54,459 bases of DNA, from NCBI GenBank assembly GCA_900757505.1, contig CAAEOE010000058.1, forward strand, positions 1-54,459, given 5' to 3'. Origin of the DNA: an uncultured Collinsella sp. (GTDB taxonomy: Bacteria; Actinomycetota; Coriobacteriia; Coriobacteriales; Coriobacteriaceae). Below are positions 39,241 to 47,784 of the stretch, in pieces. A program made the position numbers and the translations under genes. The notes beneath the pieces are model-generated. The model was not told the DNA's origin, ran no database searches, and saw nothing but the letters and a program-made list of their open reading frames with translations. How positions within the stretch are numbered: position 1 is the first letter of the stretch; each line of letters begins with the position of its first letter.

Positions 39241-40197
39241 CTACTCACCGCGCACACGGCGCGCGATGCGGTCGGAAAGCGAGGCTTTCTCGGCGCGGTT
39301 CTTGCCCCAAAACGCAAGTGCCACCATGCCGGGGCCCACGTGCGAGCCAATGGTGGGGCCCACGGAGCTGCGGATGATCGTGACGTCGGCGCAGCCCTCC
39401 TCCTTGCGAACGGCTGCCTCGAGCCAGTCACCATCCTTCTCGGCATCGGCAGTCATAATGGCGATGGGCATGGTGCGGTCGGGCACGTAGTTCTCGCGGA
39501 ACGACTTGAGGATGGACTTGAGCGCCTTCTTGCGGCCGCGGTTGACGCCGATCAGCGACAGCGAGCCGGCCAGGTCGTAGGACAGCTCGGGTTTGACGTC
39601 GAGCTTTGCCGTGAGCTGTGCCGCCGCGGGCGGAATGCGGCCGCCGGCAGCCAGCGCATCGAAGCTCTCGAGCGTAAAGTAGCCGTGGACATAGGTCTTG
39701 GCCTCGTTTGCCCAGTCGACCAGCTGCTTGGCGGTGAGTCCCGCCGAGCGTTGGCGGACGGCCTCGAGCGCCAAGAGCTCGCCGGTCGCACAGGGCAGAG
39801 CGTTGTCGACCACATACAGCTCAAAATCGGGATACTCGGCGCGCACGGCATCTGCCGCCTGGCACGCGGAGTTGTAGCTCGACGACAGCGCCGAGGTAAA
39901 GCACAGGTAGACCGTGGGCGTGCCCTCTTTGGCGCACTCGGTAAAGAACTCGATATAGCGGCCGAGCGACACAGCCGAGGTAGACACGCGGGCGCCGGCG
40001 CGCATGCGGTCGTAGAACTCCTTAGGGCTCATGCTCGACCAGATGTCGTCCGTGCGCTCCTCGCCATCGATAATGAAGGGAAAGCCCAGGATATCAACGT
40101 CGAGGTTCGCGGCAACCTCGGGACTAAAGTCGCAGCAGGTATCGACGACGATGCGGCAACGGTCCGAATGACCGGTAGAGGCAGTCTTGTCCATCAA
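39241..40197 (-). CDS. DegV family fatty-acid-binding protein
   Basis: A 318-aa cytoplasmic DegV protein. The N-terminal IVVDTCCDFSPEVAANLDVDILGFPF and the AGARVSTSAVSLGRYIEFF and LCFTSALSSSYNSA segments mark the two lobes that hold a fatty acid. GPTIGSHVGPGMVALAFWG near the C-terminus is the other diagnostic motif. DegV (FakB) proteins present fatty acids to a kinase (FakA) for phospholipid synthesis; no FakA is seen here. It is probably first gene of the unit that runs through the oxidoreductase to the SurA-like gene. Confidence 0.9.
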   Translation of the reverse strand: MMDKTASTGHSDRCRIVVDTCCDFSPEVAANLDVDILGFPFIIDGEERTDDIWSSMSPKEFYDRMRAGARVSTSAVSLGRYIEFFTECAKEGTPTVYLCFTSALSSSYNSACQAADAVRAEYPDFELYVVDNALPCATGELLALEAVRQRSAGLTAKQLVDWANEAKTYVHGYFTLESFDALAAGGRIPPAAAQLTAKLDVKPELSYDLAGSLSLIGVNRGRKKALKSILKSFRENYVPDRTMPIAIMTADAEKDGDWLEAAVRKEEGCADVTIIRSSVGPTIGSHVGPGMVALAFWGKNRAEKASLSDRIARRVRGE

Positions 40198-40212
40198 AGC
40201 GACTCCTTACGT

Positions 40213-40244
40213 AAAAAGGCGGCCACCCGCATGGGATGGCCGCC
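40213..40244 (-). terminator. Terminator of hpf
   Basis: GGCGGCCA (40218-40225) and TGGCCGCC (40237-40244), then TTTTTAC on the minus strand. Confidence 0.85.
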
Positions 40245-40273
40245 AACCGTTAACTCATGCAAGTTAACGTATT

Positions 40274-40858
40274 TTACTCGTCAAGTGTTTCGATGCGGGG
40301 CTTGATGATGCCATATCCACCATTCTTACGGTGATACACCACATTGATGAGGCCAGTCGTCGCGTTCTCGAACACATAGAAGTCGTGGCCGAGCAGATCG
40401 GTCTGCACCAGCGCCTGCTCCTCAGTCATCGGGGTGACGTCGATGACCTTCTCGCGGACGAGCAGGTCGTCCTCCTCCTCGGGCAGCAGCAGGTCGGCCA
40501 GATCCTCGACGCGCTCGACCGGTGCGACATCCGCTGCACTGGCACCGCCCTGGCGGTTGTCCACGACCTTGGTCTTGAACTTGCGCAGCTGGCGGGTGAC
40601 CTTATCGGCGGAGAGGTCGATGGCGGCGTACATATCTGCACCGTGCTCGGCAACGCGAATCACCGAGCCGCGGGCACGAACCGTAACCTCGACGATTGCC
40701 GGGTTGGGGTTCGAGGGGTTCTTCTCATAGCGAAGCACAACGTCGACCGTCATGGGCTCGATATCGAAAACCTTGAGTGCCTCGCCGATCTTCTCATCCA
40801 CATGCGCACGCAGAGCATCGGTTACCGTCGTCTTGCGTCCAGAAACCTTGATATCCAT
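40274..40858 (-). CDS. hpf: Ribosome hibernation promoting factor, long form
   Basis: A 194-aa protein that dimerises 70S ribosomes into inactive 100S particles in stationary phase. The N-terminal domain (1-100) is the HPF/YfiA fold (MDIKVSGRKTTVTDALRAHV, HGADMYAAIDLSADKVTRQLRK). The C-terminal dimerisation domain (about 138-194) has VREKVIDVTPMTEEQALVQTDLLGHDFYVF, here cited only to mark its position, and ends INVVYHRKNGGYGIIKPR. The start at 40858 follows TTGGAG; an upstream frame start is not supported. A single-gene unit. Confidence 0.92.
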   Translation of the reverse strand: MDIKVSGRKTTVTDALRAHVDEKIGEALKVFDIEPMTVDVVLRYEKNPSNPNPAIVEVTVRARGSVIRVAEHGADMYAAIDLSADKVTRQLRKFKTKVVDNRQGGASAADVAPVERVEDLADLLLPEEEDDLLVREKVIDVTPMTEEQALVQTDLLGHDFYVFENATTGLINVVYHRKNGGYGIIKPRIETLDE

Positions 40859-41076
40859 ACGTGGCTCCAATCTGCCTCGGGGACTTACTGTATTGGCTAT
40901 GTACCCATTGCCATGCATTTAATCACGCGGATTCTCAAAGACCCGAATAACGATTGCTTGATACCGCATACCGAAGTCTCGCACTTTTCCGTGGCAAAGT
41001 GCGCTATAGGAGGGAGACAGCGACTTTGTATTTGGTCCCGAAAATTGGCTTTGACCTGCTGGTTTTATAGGGATGA

Positions 41077-41110
41077 AAAAGCCGGGCTCCCCTATTGGGA
41101 CAGCCCGGCA
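41077..41110 (-). terminator. Terminator of the solute-binding protein gene
   Basis: GCCGGGCT (41082-41089) and AGCCCGGC (41103-41110), with TTTTTCATC on the minus strand. The rest of 40859-41175 holds a second hairpin (CGCACTTT near 40980 with its complement near 40995), probably in the hpf leader, and no gene. Confidence 0.8.
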
Positions 41111-41175
41111 GTGCGTGTTGAAACCGTGAAGAGGTGTCCTTTCCAACGTATAGGAGACACCACCCCTAGCAATAA

Positions 41176-42183
41176 CTAGCTATTGAGTTTGTTAATGTCG
41201 TCGTCGGTGATGGTGCCTTCCTGGCTGGACGATTTGTCCTCGGAGGATGCGGTCTCATTGTTGGAATCGGAGGACTCGCTGCCGGAGGACATGGTCTCAC
41301 TGGACTCAGAATCGCCCGGCTGCACGTTAGCGCCCGAAACCGTCTTAGTGGTGAGGTCGTAGGGCATCGTGCCGTACCAGACGCAGTGGACCGCCTCGAG
41401 CGTGCCGTCGGCCGTAATACCGTCGAGGGCATCGCTCACGGCACGGCACAGTTCGTCATTGGACGAGAGGCCCGCAACACCAAGCGTCGAGGGCGCCTCG
41501 AGCGAACCGACATAGGAGACCTCGCTCATCAGGCGTGCAAGGTAGCCGCCGGCCGTGGAGTCGCAGATCACATAGTCGACCTCGCCGGACTCGAGTGCCT
41601 CAAAGCACTCGTTGATGTTGGAGTAGGTCTTTTGGTTGGCGGTGATGCTCTGCTTAGCAAGCGCCTCCTGCGAGGCCGAGGACATCTGGACACCCAGAGT
41701 AGACGCGTTAAGGGTATCGGTGGAAACGCTTAGCGACCCACCATCGCTGGTTTTACCGAACACGGAAGCGGCATCGTACAGGCAGGTGCCGAGCGAGCTA
41801 ACGTCCCCGTCCGTGGAGTTGATCTCGCCGATAAAGATATCAGCCTTTTTGTCGCCGAGCGCGGAACCTGCCGAGGACGCATCGACAAAGGCGACCTTAA
41901 GGCCCATACGGCTTGCGAGGGCGCGGGCGGCGTCGACCGCATACCCCGTGAGCTCGCCGTCGTCGCCCTGCATGGCCTGCGGCGCATCGGAAGTATCGAG
42001 GGCGACCGTCAGGGTTCCGGGAGTGACCAGGGCATCGTCCGACACCGCCGGCGTGACGGTCTCGTACTCGATCTGGTCGATCGTGGGAGTCGTGAACGTA
42101 GACAGCGGGTTGAACGCGCATCCGCTCAGGCCCAAAACGGCGATGACCGCTGCGGTCCCAGCACCTAACCGAGCCGCGTGCAT
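41176..42183 (-). CDS. Amino-acid-type ABC solute-binding lipoprotein
   Basis: A 335-aa extracytoplasmic binding protein. The chosen ATG at 42183 follows GAGGGG and starts a lipoprotein signal, MHAARLGAGTAAVIAVLGLS, with the lipid-modified C22 in LSGC. Residues about 60-290 form the family 3 fold (GTLTVALDTSDAPQAM, GYAVDAARALASRMGLKVAFV, ADIFIGEIN, DYVICDSTAGGYLA). The C-terminal 50 residues are Ser/Glu-rich and disordered. No permease or ATPase gene lies beside it, so it is an orphan. An open frame runs upstream to 42591 but lacks signal-peptide logic, so I exclude it. Confidence 0.8.
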   Translation of the reverse strand: MHAARLGAGTAAVIAVLGLSGCAFNPLSTFTTPTIDQIEYETVTPAVSDDALVTPGTLTVALDTSDAPQAMQGDDGELTGYAVDAARALASRMGLKVAFVDASSAGSALGDKKADIFIGEINSTDGDVSSLGTCLYDAASVFGKTSDGGSLSVSTDTLNASTLGVQMSSASQEALAKQSITANQKTYSNINECFEALESGEVDYVICDSTAGGYLARLMSEVSYVGSLEAPSTLGVAGLSSNDELCRAVSDALDGITADGTLEAVHCVWYGTMPYDLTTKTVSGANVQPGDSESSETMSSGSESSDSNNETASSEDKSSSQEGTITDDDINKLNS

Positions 42184-42682
42184 CAAGCTGCCCCTCACCA
42201 TGTCCACTACCCTGCCTTCTGTGTCGTATACGATCCGTGCGTTGCGCGGAATATCAGGTTGTTCCCACCAGCTGACCTGGTATTTGACCCCACACTTGCG
42301 CACCGGGGTGTTTGCTCGGGAGGCCGCAGCCACCTTCACGACTGACCCGCTCGCCCGCGAGGCGGTATTGCCCCAAAGAAAGTAGAACGGACGGTGCGGC
42401 TTACATCTAGGACGCGCCATGATCGCGCCGCGCGCACGCGGTCGCTTACGTGGATCCCTTTGACCGCGTCTGTCTTGGACTAGGATGGACATTTCGTCCG
42501 TCCGCAACCACAGCCTGGCAGGAACGTAGCGCATTATAGCTAAGTTCAAGCTAAAGTTTAAGGTTAGGGGCGTCATTCGCACCGTGAGCACAGATTTTGC
42601 AGGTCGGAGCGAACCATTCGTGCCCCCATGAAGCCCGGAGCTCCCCTACGGGGAGCTCCGGGGCACCCGCCTCAGGGCGCCG
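42184..42682. other. Gene-poor region upstream of the lipoprotein gene
   Basis: About 500 bp without a supported gene. An open frame in phase with the lipoprotein covers 42184-42591 but has no good start. A strong hairpin, CCGGAGCTCCCC (42635-42646), loop TAC, and complement (42650-42661), lies near the right edge. No tRNA, 4.5S RNA, tmRNA or RNase P signature is seen. Confidence 0.4.
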
Positions 42683-42899
42683 TGTGCAAATAACGGCAAA
42701 TATGAGTACTGATACGAATTTAGTAGCAGCGTTTTTCCGCCCCACGAGCCCTTTTTGAGTTCCGCACAGCCTGCTTGGCGCCAAGATATTCCACATTCGT
42801 TTATTATCTCTTCAATGAATCCAGATTGCCGGCCCAAGTTTCTTTGTTTTTGCTGCCACTAATCTAGTAGCAGTACTCATATTTGCCGTTATTTGCACA
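42683..42899. mobile_element. MITE-like element with perfect 29-bp terminal inverted repeats
   Basis: The 29-bp ends 42683-42711 and 42871-42899 are perfect reverse complements (outer end TGTGCAAATAACGGC), and weaker complementarity extends about 20 bp inward. The 217-bp element has no gene. Its right end lies 35 bp past the stop of the gene at 42935, which may be its cargo or simply its neighbour. Confidence 0.65.
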
Positions 42900-42934
42900 G
42901 GACATATAAACAGACCCCCTATAAAGCCATAGTT

Positions 42935-44044
42935 TTACGCAGGCTTGAGCCCAAAGCACGCTCGGAGCGTATTCAGCAGAGCATCTTGCCTCTTTCGACG
43001 AGCCTCTACGCGATTCTGATATCGCTTGCCCTTGCGTTGGTAAATGCGCCATGCAAGCGCTTCCATCGCTTCCATGTCGCAGAGCATTTCGTTGTTGACC
43101 GTCGCGACCTCGATTCCCATAGTAATCAAGCCCGTGTTGCGTTTTTCATCATGGATACGTCCCTTCCGGGAGGAATGGCCCAGCTCACCGTTGTATTCAA
43201 GGTCAAACCGGGCTGTTTCCTGATACGCATCGCAAATTGCATGCGGCATCCCTGAGATTGCCTGCGCGCGGTCATCGAACTCGATCTTGTAGTCGGTCTT
43301 AAAGGGACCGCAGGCAAATCCACCATAGGAAAACGGAAGCGAAAACAGAGCGAGCATGATGCATTCCATGGTCGAGCGCAGGTTTTCTGACAGATAGGGA
43401 CACAGACGCTGCAATTGTTTGGCCACATTCCCCTTGCATGCCGCAAGGTAATCTGCCAGGCGATCGGGTGTCAGCACCGGCTCGACTTCAAAGTAGCCCA
43501 CGTCTGCCGGTTGGTCCTTGTCCTTTGCAAGTCTATTCGCAACAGGCGAGGTGTAGGGAGGCAGATACTTCCCGCGATCGCTCAGTGAAATCTTAGAACA
43601 CAGCTCCTGAGCCAGGGCAAACGCCTGGATACAGCCGACCTCGCGGGCGACGGCAACACAAAGGGCCTCGGGAGATAGGCTGTACACCCCCGGTTCCACC
43701 TCTAGAATCGAGCCGGCAGGCAACCCGGAACACACGGACCAGCCCACGCCAGGCATGCGGCGGCGCTGCGCTGCAGACCCTACCAGCAAGCACAGATCTT
43801 CTTGCACCTCGCCGCTTTTGGCTCCAATTCGCACCAAGTCGGGAAGATAGATGTCCTCGGTCGAGGGCGACGACGTGCGCAGCACGCGGCGCTCCTCCTC
43901 GGGCTCAAGGTCCTTCCAGCCGATGTAGCCCATCTGCCGGCGCTCGGCGCGCATCATGCGCAGCGCCGAGGCACCCGTCAGAATTACGGAAGCAGCCAGC
44001 TGCTCGCTTGTAGGCTTGCCACGCTGCCCGATCTTTATTGCCAT
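42935..44044 (-). CDS. Protein with a C-terminal PD-(D/E)XK nuclease-like domain
   Basis: A 369-aa protein, start ATG at 44044 after AGGGGTG, 11 bp downstream of comF. The C-terminal part has ARFDLEYNGELGHSSRKGRI followed by HDEKRNTGLITMGIEV; this D-LEYNG...H...D-KR...L...G pattern matches the core of DUF559/Vsr-like PD-(D/E)XK nucleases, also found at the end of AbiEi-type antitoxins. The N-terminal half (about 1-200) is unrecognised; PGVYSLSPEALCVAVAREVG may be a small DNA-binding or processing domain. It sits between comF and a MITE-like element, so it may be an accessory insertion. Nuclease activity is not shown. Confidence 0.6.
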   Translation of the reverse strand: MAIKIGQRGKPTSEQLAASVILTGASALRMMRAERRQMGYIGWKDLEPEEERRVLRTSSPSTEDIYLPDLVRIGAKSGEVQEDLCLLVGSAAQRRRMPGVGWSVCSGLPAGSILEVEPGVYSLSPEALCVAVAREVGCIQAFALAQELCSKISLSDRGKYLPPYTSPVANRLAKDKDQPADVGYFEVEPVLTPDRLADYLAACKGNVAKQLQRLCPYLSENLRSTMECIMLALFSLPFSYGGFACGPFKTDYKIEFDDRAQAISGMPHAICDAYQETARFDLEYNGELGHSSRKGRIHDEKRNTGLITMGIEVATVNNEMLCDMEAMEALAWRIYQRKGKRYQNRVEARRKRQDALLNTLRACFGLKPA

Positions 44045-44055
44045 CTGAATCACCC

Positions 44056-44862
44056 CTACCAAACGCGTGCGATAGCGAGGCCATCGACTGCCGCAGCGCC
44101 GGCGCGCTTGAGTTCCGCCGAAGCCGCGGACATCGTCGCACCCGTGGTGATAACGTCATCGATCAGCAGCAGGCGGCGGCCGTGCACGTCCTCAACCGTC
44201 TCGTACATGCCTTGGGCACGCTCGCGGCGCTCCTCACGACCGAGTTCGCGCTGGTCGCCATGCCCGTACTTGACGAGAGCATCGAGCAGGGGAACACCCG
44301 ACAGCTCGCAAAATGGGCGCGCAATAGCCTCCATATGATCAAAACCACGCCGCCGAAACGCTGCCGCCGTCGCAGGCACAAACACCACCGCATCCGCACC
44401 GGACAGCACACCTCCTAAGCGTTCGGGCGCTACGACCTGGGCATGCAGGGCGGTGTCGTAAAGCAGCTCCGCCAGATACGGAGCCAGACGTCGCTCGCCC
44501 GCATCCTTGTACGCTTTAATGATGCGCGGCAGCGGATGCGCGTAGACGGCGCACGCCAGGCAGCGGTCGAGCGCCTCCGACATTGCCGAGGACGTGCCCT
44601 CGACCGAACATTCAGTGCACAGCAAATCCCCAAACGGGGCGCCGCATCGGGTGCAGCTATGACGTGGGTCGATGAGCGTGAGCGCAGCCAGGCAGTCTTG
44701 GCAAATAAGCGCACCGGCGCGCTCGCAGCCGGCACATCGTGTTGGCGACAATGCCTCGAGCGCCTCGCGTGCCACCCGCTCGGCAAACGGTAGCAATTCG
44801 TCCGCAAACGGTAGGGCGCCGGCACCCTGCAGACGGCTCAATATGTTCAGATGGCTCTTCAA
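44056..44862 (-). CDS. comF: ComF family phosphoribosyltransferase-like protein
   Basis: A 268-aa protein of the ComF/GntX family. The N-terminal zinc-binding region has CAGCERAGALICQDC (about 43-57) and CTRCGAPFGDLLCTEC (about 70-85). The C-terminal phosphoribosyltransferase fold carries LLLIDDVITTGATMSAA (about 231-247), the PRPP-binding loop. ComF acts in DNA uptake in transformable bacteria, but homologues are widespread without competence. It lies downstream of ricT behind a hairpin and just upstream of the nuclease-like gene. Confidence 0.87.
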   Translation of the reverse strand: MKSHLNILSRLQGAGALPFADELLPFAERVAREALEALSPTRCAGCERAGALICQDCLAALTLIDPRHSCTRCGAPFGDLLCTECSVEGTSSAMSEALDRCLACAVYAHPLPRIIKAYKDAGERRLAPYLAELLYDTALHAQVVAPERLGGVLSGADAVVFVPATAAAFRRRGFDHMEAIARPFCELSGVPLLDALVKYGHGDQRELGREERRERAQGMYETVEDVHGRRLLLIDDVITTGATMSAASAELKRAGAAAVDGLAIARVW

Positions 44863-44866
44863 GACA

Positions 44867-44900
44867 CAACCCTCCCTACGTTCGGTCGCAGGGAGGGTTG
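44867..44900 (-). terminator. Hairpin between ricT and comF
   Basis: The 11-bp arms CAACCCTCCCT (44867-44877) and AGGGAGGGTTG (44890-44900) pair perfectly. The tail on the minus strand (TGTCTTG) is weak in U, so it may attenuate rather than end the ricT transcript. Confidence 0.55.
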
Positions 44901-44964
44901 TTGATTCAGCGCTATGATACCCCGATGCGCTCGGGGCAAGGCGAGCTAAATCCGCTCGCGGGCG

Positions 44965-46665
44965 TTATTCGCCGGCGGGCGGTTGTGGTGCAGACGAAGA
45001 CGGGGTCGAGCCCTCGCCACCATCCTGGCGCGGCTTGCGGGAACGGCGACGGCGACGGCGCTTTTGACCCTGGTCGGCCGAGCCCTCGCCACCGCGATCC
45101 TCGCGCGGCTCGCGCTCGTCGCGAGCGGCGCCACGCGAAGCCTTGGCAGCAGCCCCCCCGCCATCTCCGGGACGACGGCGCGTGACCTTGACCTCGCCAT
45201 CCGAGACCTGATCGGCCACGGAGGGCACTGAAGGCTTCTGCTGCGCGCCCGAGGAATGGCGACGGCGCGAACGCGGCGCGCGCTCCTCCTCGCCACGTGA
45301 CTTGCCGCCCTTGTCGGCAGGCGCGTCGGAGGCCGAGGCGCCCTTGGAAGCGGCACCAGCCTCGCGAGCAGCTGCGGCGCGGAAGGCGTCCTCGCGCTCC
45401 TCGCTCGACAGGTGACGACGGCGACGTCGTGTGGGGTTCATGCCACCGCCGCGATTCTGCTGCTGGGGCTGTTGAACCTCGCGCTCGCGAGCGCCGTTCT
45501 TGCCGGCGGCTGCGGCCTCGCCGGCATCGGCAGAGCCCGCACGCTTGCGGCGGCGACGGCCGCCAGCGGCCTCCTCGGCCTCAGGCGTTGCGGCATTGCC
45601 ACGGCCCTTTCCGCGGCCACGGCTCTCGCCCTGGCTCTGACCGGCGCGAGCATCGGATTCGGCATCGCGACGACGACGCTTGGGCATCGACGTGCCAGCA
45701 AGACGGTCGGCGCTCGACAGGCCATCGCCCACGTCGACGCCGTTCTCGCGGTCGAGCTCCATGAGCGCCAGGCGCATCTCGGGCGACTCGATGCGCTCGA
45801 GCACATCGCGCGTCACGCAGTCGGGGCGGCAATTGCAGCCCTGCTCGGCAGCCTTCTTCTTGCAGCCCTCCGAGCAGGTCATATCGGCCAGGTTGACCTT
45901 AAAGACTTTGCCGTTCTCCAGGCGCAGCACCAGCTGCTCACGCGGCGTGTCGTATTCCTGAATACGTGCCTTGCCGAGCGGCGTATCGATGAGCGTCTTC
46001 TTTTTGGGCGCGCGGCTCTTAAAGTCCTTGTAGGCCTCGAACTCGTAGCGCAGGCAGCACATCAGGCGGCCGCACACGCCGCTGATCTTGGACGAGTTGA
46101 GCGGCAGGTCCTGCTCTTTTGCCATGCGGATCGAGACGGGCTCAAACTGTCCGCCAAAGCGCGTGCAACAGAGCTCCTGTCCGCACTGGGCATAGCCGCC
46201 CACCAGGCGGGTCTCGTCGCGCACGCCGATCTGGCGCATGTCGACGCGAATGTGCAGCGTCGAGGAAAGGTCCTTGACGAGCTGGCGAAAATCGACGCGC
46301 TCCTCGGCGGCAAAGTAGAACACGGCCTTCTCGCCGCCAAACAGGTACTCGACGCCGACCGGCTTCATCTCGAGGTCGAGCTCTTTGACCAGACGGCGGA
46401 AATCGACCATGGCCTCGTCACCCTGGATGGCCAGGTCGTCGGCAAGCTGCAGGTCGATGTCGCTCGCCACACGCAGCACGGGCTTGAGCGGCTGACCGAT
46501 CTCGTCTTGCGGTACCTCGAAGGGATCAGCCGTGACCAGGCCGATCTCGGTTCCGCGCTCGGTGGAGCAAATAGCGTAATCTGCCTCGAGGATATCCAGG
46601 TCCTGCGGGTCAAACCACAGGTCGCGCGAGGCGTAGGTAAACTTAACGGGTACGACTAACGGCAT
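44965..46665 (-). CDS. ricT: RicT/YaaT-type PSP1-domain protein with a long basic disordered tail
   Basis: The first ~310 residues are the PSP1/RicT core. In Bacillus this protein joins RicA and RicF in an Fe-S complex that acts on RNase Y and mRNA maturation. The Cys-rich signature is present: YAQCGQELCCTRFGG (about 158-172), GVCGRLMCCLRYE (about 197-209) and CSEGCKKKAAEQGCNCRPDC (about 274-293). The remaining ~255 residues are low-complexity, with many Arg runs (RRRRR, RRRRKR) and Gly, Ala and Ser, like an RNA-binding disordered tail. Typical RicT proteins are about 275-400 aa. It overlaps holB by 10 bp, the conserved tmk-holB-ricT order. Confidence 0.85.
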   Translation of the reverse strand: MPLVVPVKFTYASRDLWFDPQDLDILEADYAICSTERGTEIGLVTADPFEVPQDEIGQPLKPVLRVASDIDLQLADDLAIQGDEAMVDFRRLVKELDLEMKPVGVEYLFGGEKAVFYFAAEERVDFRQLVKDLSSTLHIRVDMRQIGVRDETRLVGGYAQCGQELCCTRFGGQFEPVSIRMAKEQDLPLNSSKISGVCGRLMCCLRYEFEAYKDFKSRAPKKKTLIDTPLGKARIQEYDTPREQLVLRLENGKVFKVNLADMTCSEGCKKKAAEQGCNCRPDCVTRDVLERIESPEMRLALMELDRENGVDVGDGLSSADRLAGTSMPKRRRRDAESDARAGQSQGESRGRGKGRGNAATPEAEEAAGGRRRRKRAGSADAGEAAAAGKNGAREREVQQPQQQNRGGGMNPTRRRRRHLSSEEREDAFRAAAAREAGAASKGASASDAPADKGGKSRGEEERAPRSRRRHSSGAQQKPSVPSVADQVSDGEVKVTRRRPGDGGGAAAKASRGAARDEREPREDRGGEGSADQGQKRRRRRRSRKPRQDGGEGSTPSSSAPQPPAGE

Positions 46666-47783
46666 TTCAGTGCCTTCCTGATATCGAACAGCATGACCTC
46701 GATGGCCAGCTGGGGAGTAACGTTTCTGGCGATGTTGTGCTCGGCGGTTGCGACCGCCTCGAGCGCCTGGGTGGCACCCGCAACATTCGTCGCGGCGGCA
46801 AGCCGACCGATCGTGTCGCGCACGTCCTCGTTCACAACGTCTGCCGCCTCATCCTGAAGCGTCAGCAGCACGTCGCGCATGAGCGTCCGCGCGCTCGCCA
46901 GCGCTTCCATGATACCCGAACGCTCGCGCGCGTTGAGTTCGCGCTTGTTGCGGTCCTCAAGCTGCTTCAATGCTCCACGCGACAGGTAGTCGGCGTTTTG
47001 CTCGAGTACCTTTTCCTGCGTGGACTTGACCTCGGCAAGCGGCGCCTTGACGGCGACGATGAGCGACTTGGCGCGACTGAGCACGTCGGCCTCGTCGGCG
47101 GCAATGAGTGAGTCGATGGCACGGACCATCTGACGGCGGGCATCCTGGCGCTCGGCGCTCTTAAGAAACTCGATGCCGCGTGTGGGGCTTCCCGCCACGG
47201 CGACCGCCATGCGGCAACGCGCAGGGTCCTGACCGGTGGCGCGGCTCACGGCCTGCGCGGCGACGGCGGGCGATACCAGCCGAAACGGCACACACTGGCA
47301 ACGACTCACGATAGTGGGCAGCATCACGTCGGCCGAGGTGCCCAGCAAGATAAACATAACGCCCTCGGGCGGCTCCTCGAGCGTTTTGAGCAGTGCGTTG
47401 GCGGTGTTGGCACGCAGTTGCTCGGCACGGTCGATGATGTAGACCTTGGCCTTGGCACGGATGGGCGCCAGTGGCACGTCATCGAGCAGCTCGCGGGTCT
47501 GGGCAATGAGGTAACCCGTGGCGCTCTCGGGCGTGTAATAGTGCACGTCGGGGTGCGTATGGCGGGCGACGCGCACGCAGCTATCGCATGAGCCGCAGCC
47601 ATTCTGCTCGCACAGGAAGGCTTGGGCGAGCGCCCACGCGGCGTCGAGCTTGCCCGCGCCGGGAGCGCCCAAAAACAGGTAGGCGTGCGATGCGCGACCG
47701 CTAGCGACGGCATTGGTCAAAAAGTCACGCACGCGCTCTTGGGTGTCGAGCTTGGCCAGCAGGCTTGCCTGAGCGGGGGCCAT
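46656..47783 (-). CDS. holB: DNA polymerase III subunit delta prime
   Basis: Clamp-loader subunit, 375 aa. The AAA+ fold begins near residue 10; the P-loop-like segment GAPGAGKLDAA (about 36-46) is followed by the zinc site CEQNGCGSCDSC (about 55-66) and VYIIDRAEQLRANTANALLKTLEEPP (about 110-135), the Walker B and sensor region in typical delta-prime form. The start at 47783 follows AAGGAGG and lies two bases past the tmk stop; an earlier ATG would overlap tmk. It is in the conserved order tmk-holB-ricT. Confidence 0.9.
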   Translation of the reverse strand: MAPAQASLLAKLDTQERVRDFLTNAVASGRASHAYLFLGAPGAGKLDAAWALAQAFLCEQNGCGSCDSCVRVARHTHPDVHYYTPESATGYLIAQTRELLDDVPLAPIRAKAKVYIIDRAEQLRANTANALLKTLEEPPEGVMFILLGTSADVMLPTIVSRCQCVPFRLVSPAVAAQAVSRATGQDPARCRMAVAVAGSPTRGIEFLKSAERQDARRQMVRAIDSLIAADEADVLSRAKSLIVAVKAPLAEVKSTQEKVLEQNADYLSRGALKQLEDRNKRELNARERSGIMEALASARTLMRDVLLTLQDEAADVVNEDVRDTIGRLAAATNVAGATQALEAVATAEHNIARNVTPQLAIEVMLFDIRKALKCR

Positions 47784-47784
47784 G

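Noticed and set aside
42202..42590. A structural RNA (RNase P, tmRNA or SRP RNA)
   Set aside because: None of the conserved core sequences of these RNAs could be found on either strand.
42184..42591. A 136-residue N-terminal extension of the solute-binding lipoprotein
   Set aside because: The lipoprotein signal peptide and its ribosome site begin at 42183; an extension would bury the signal.
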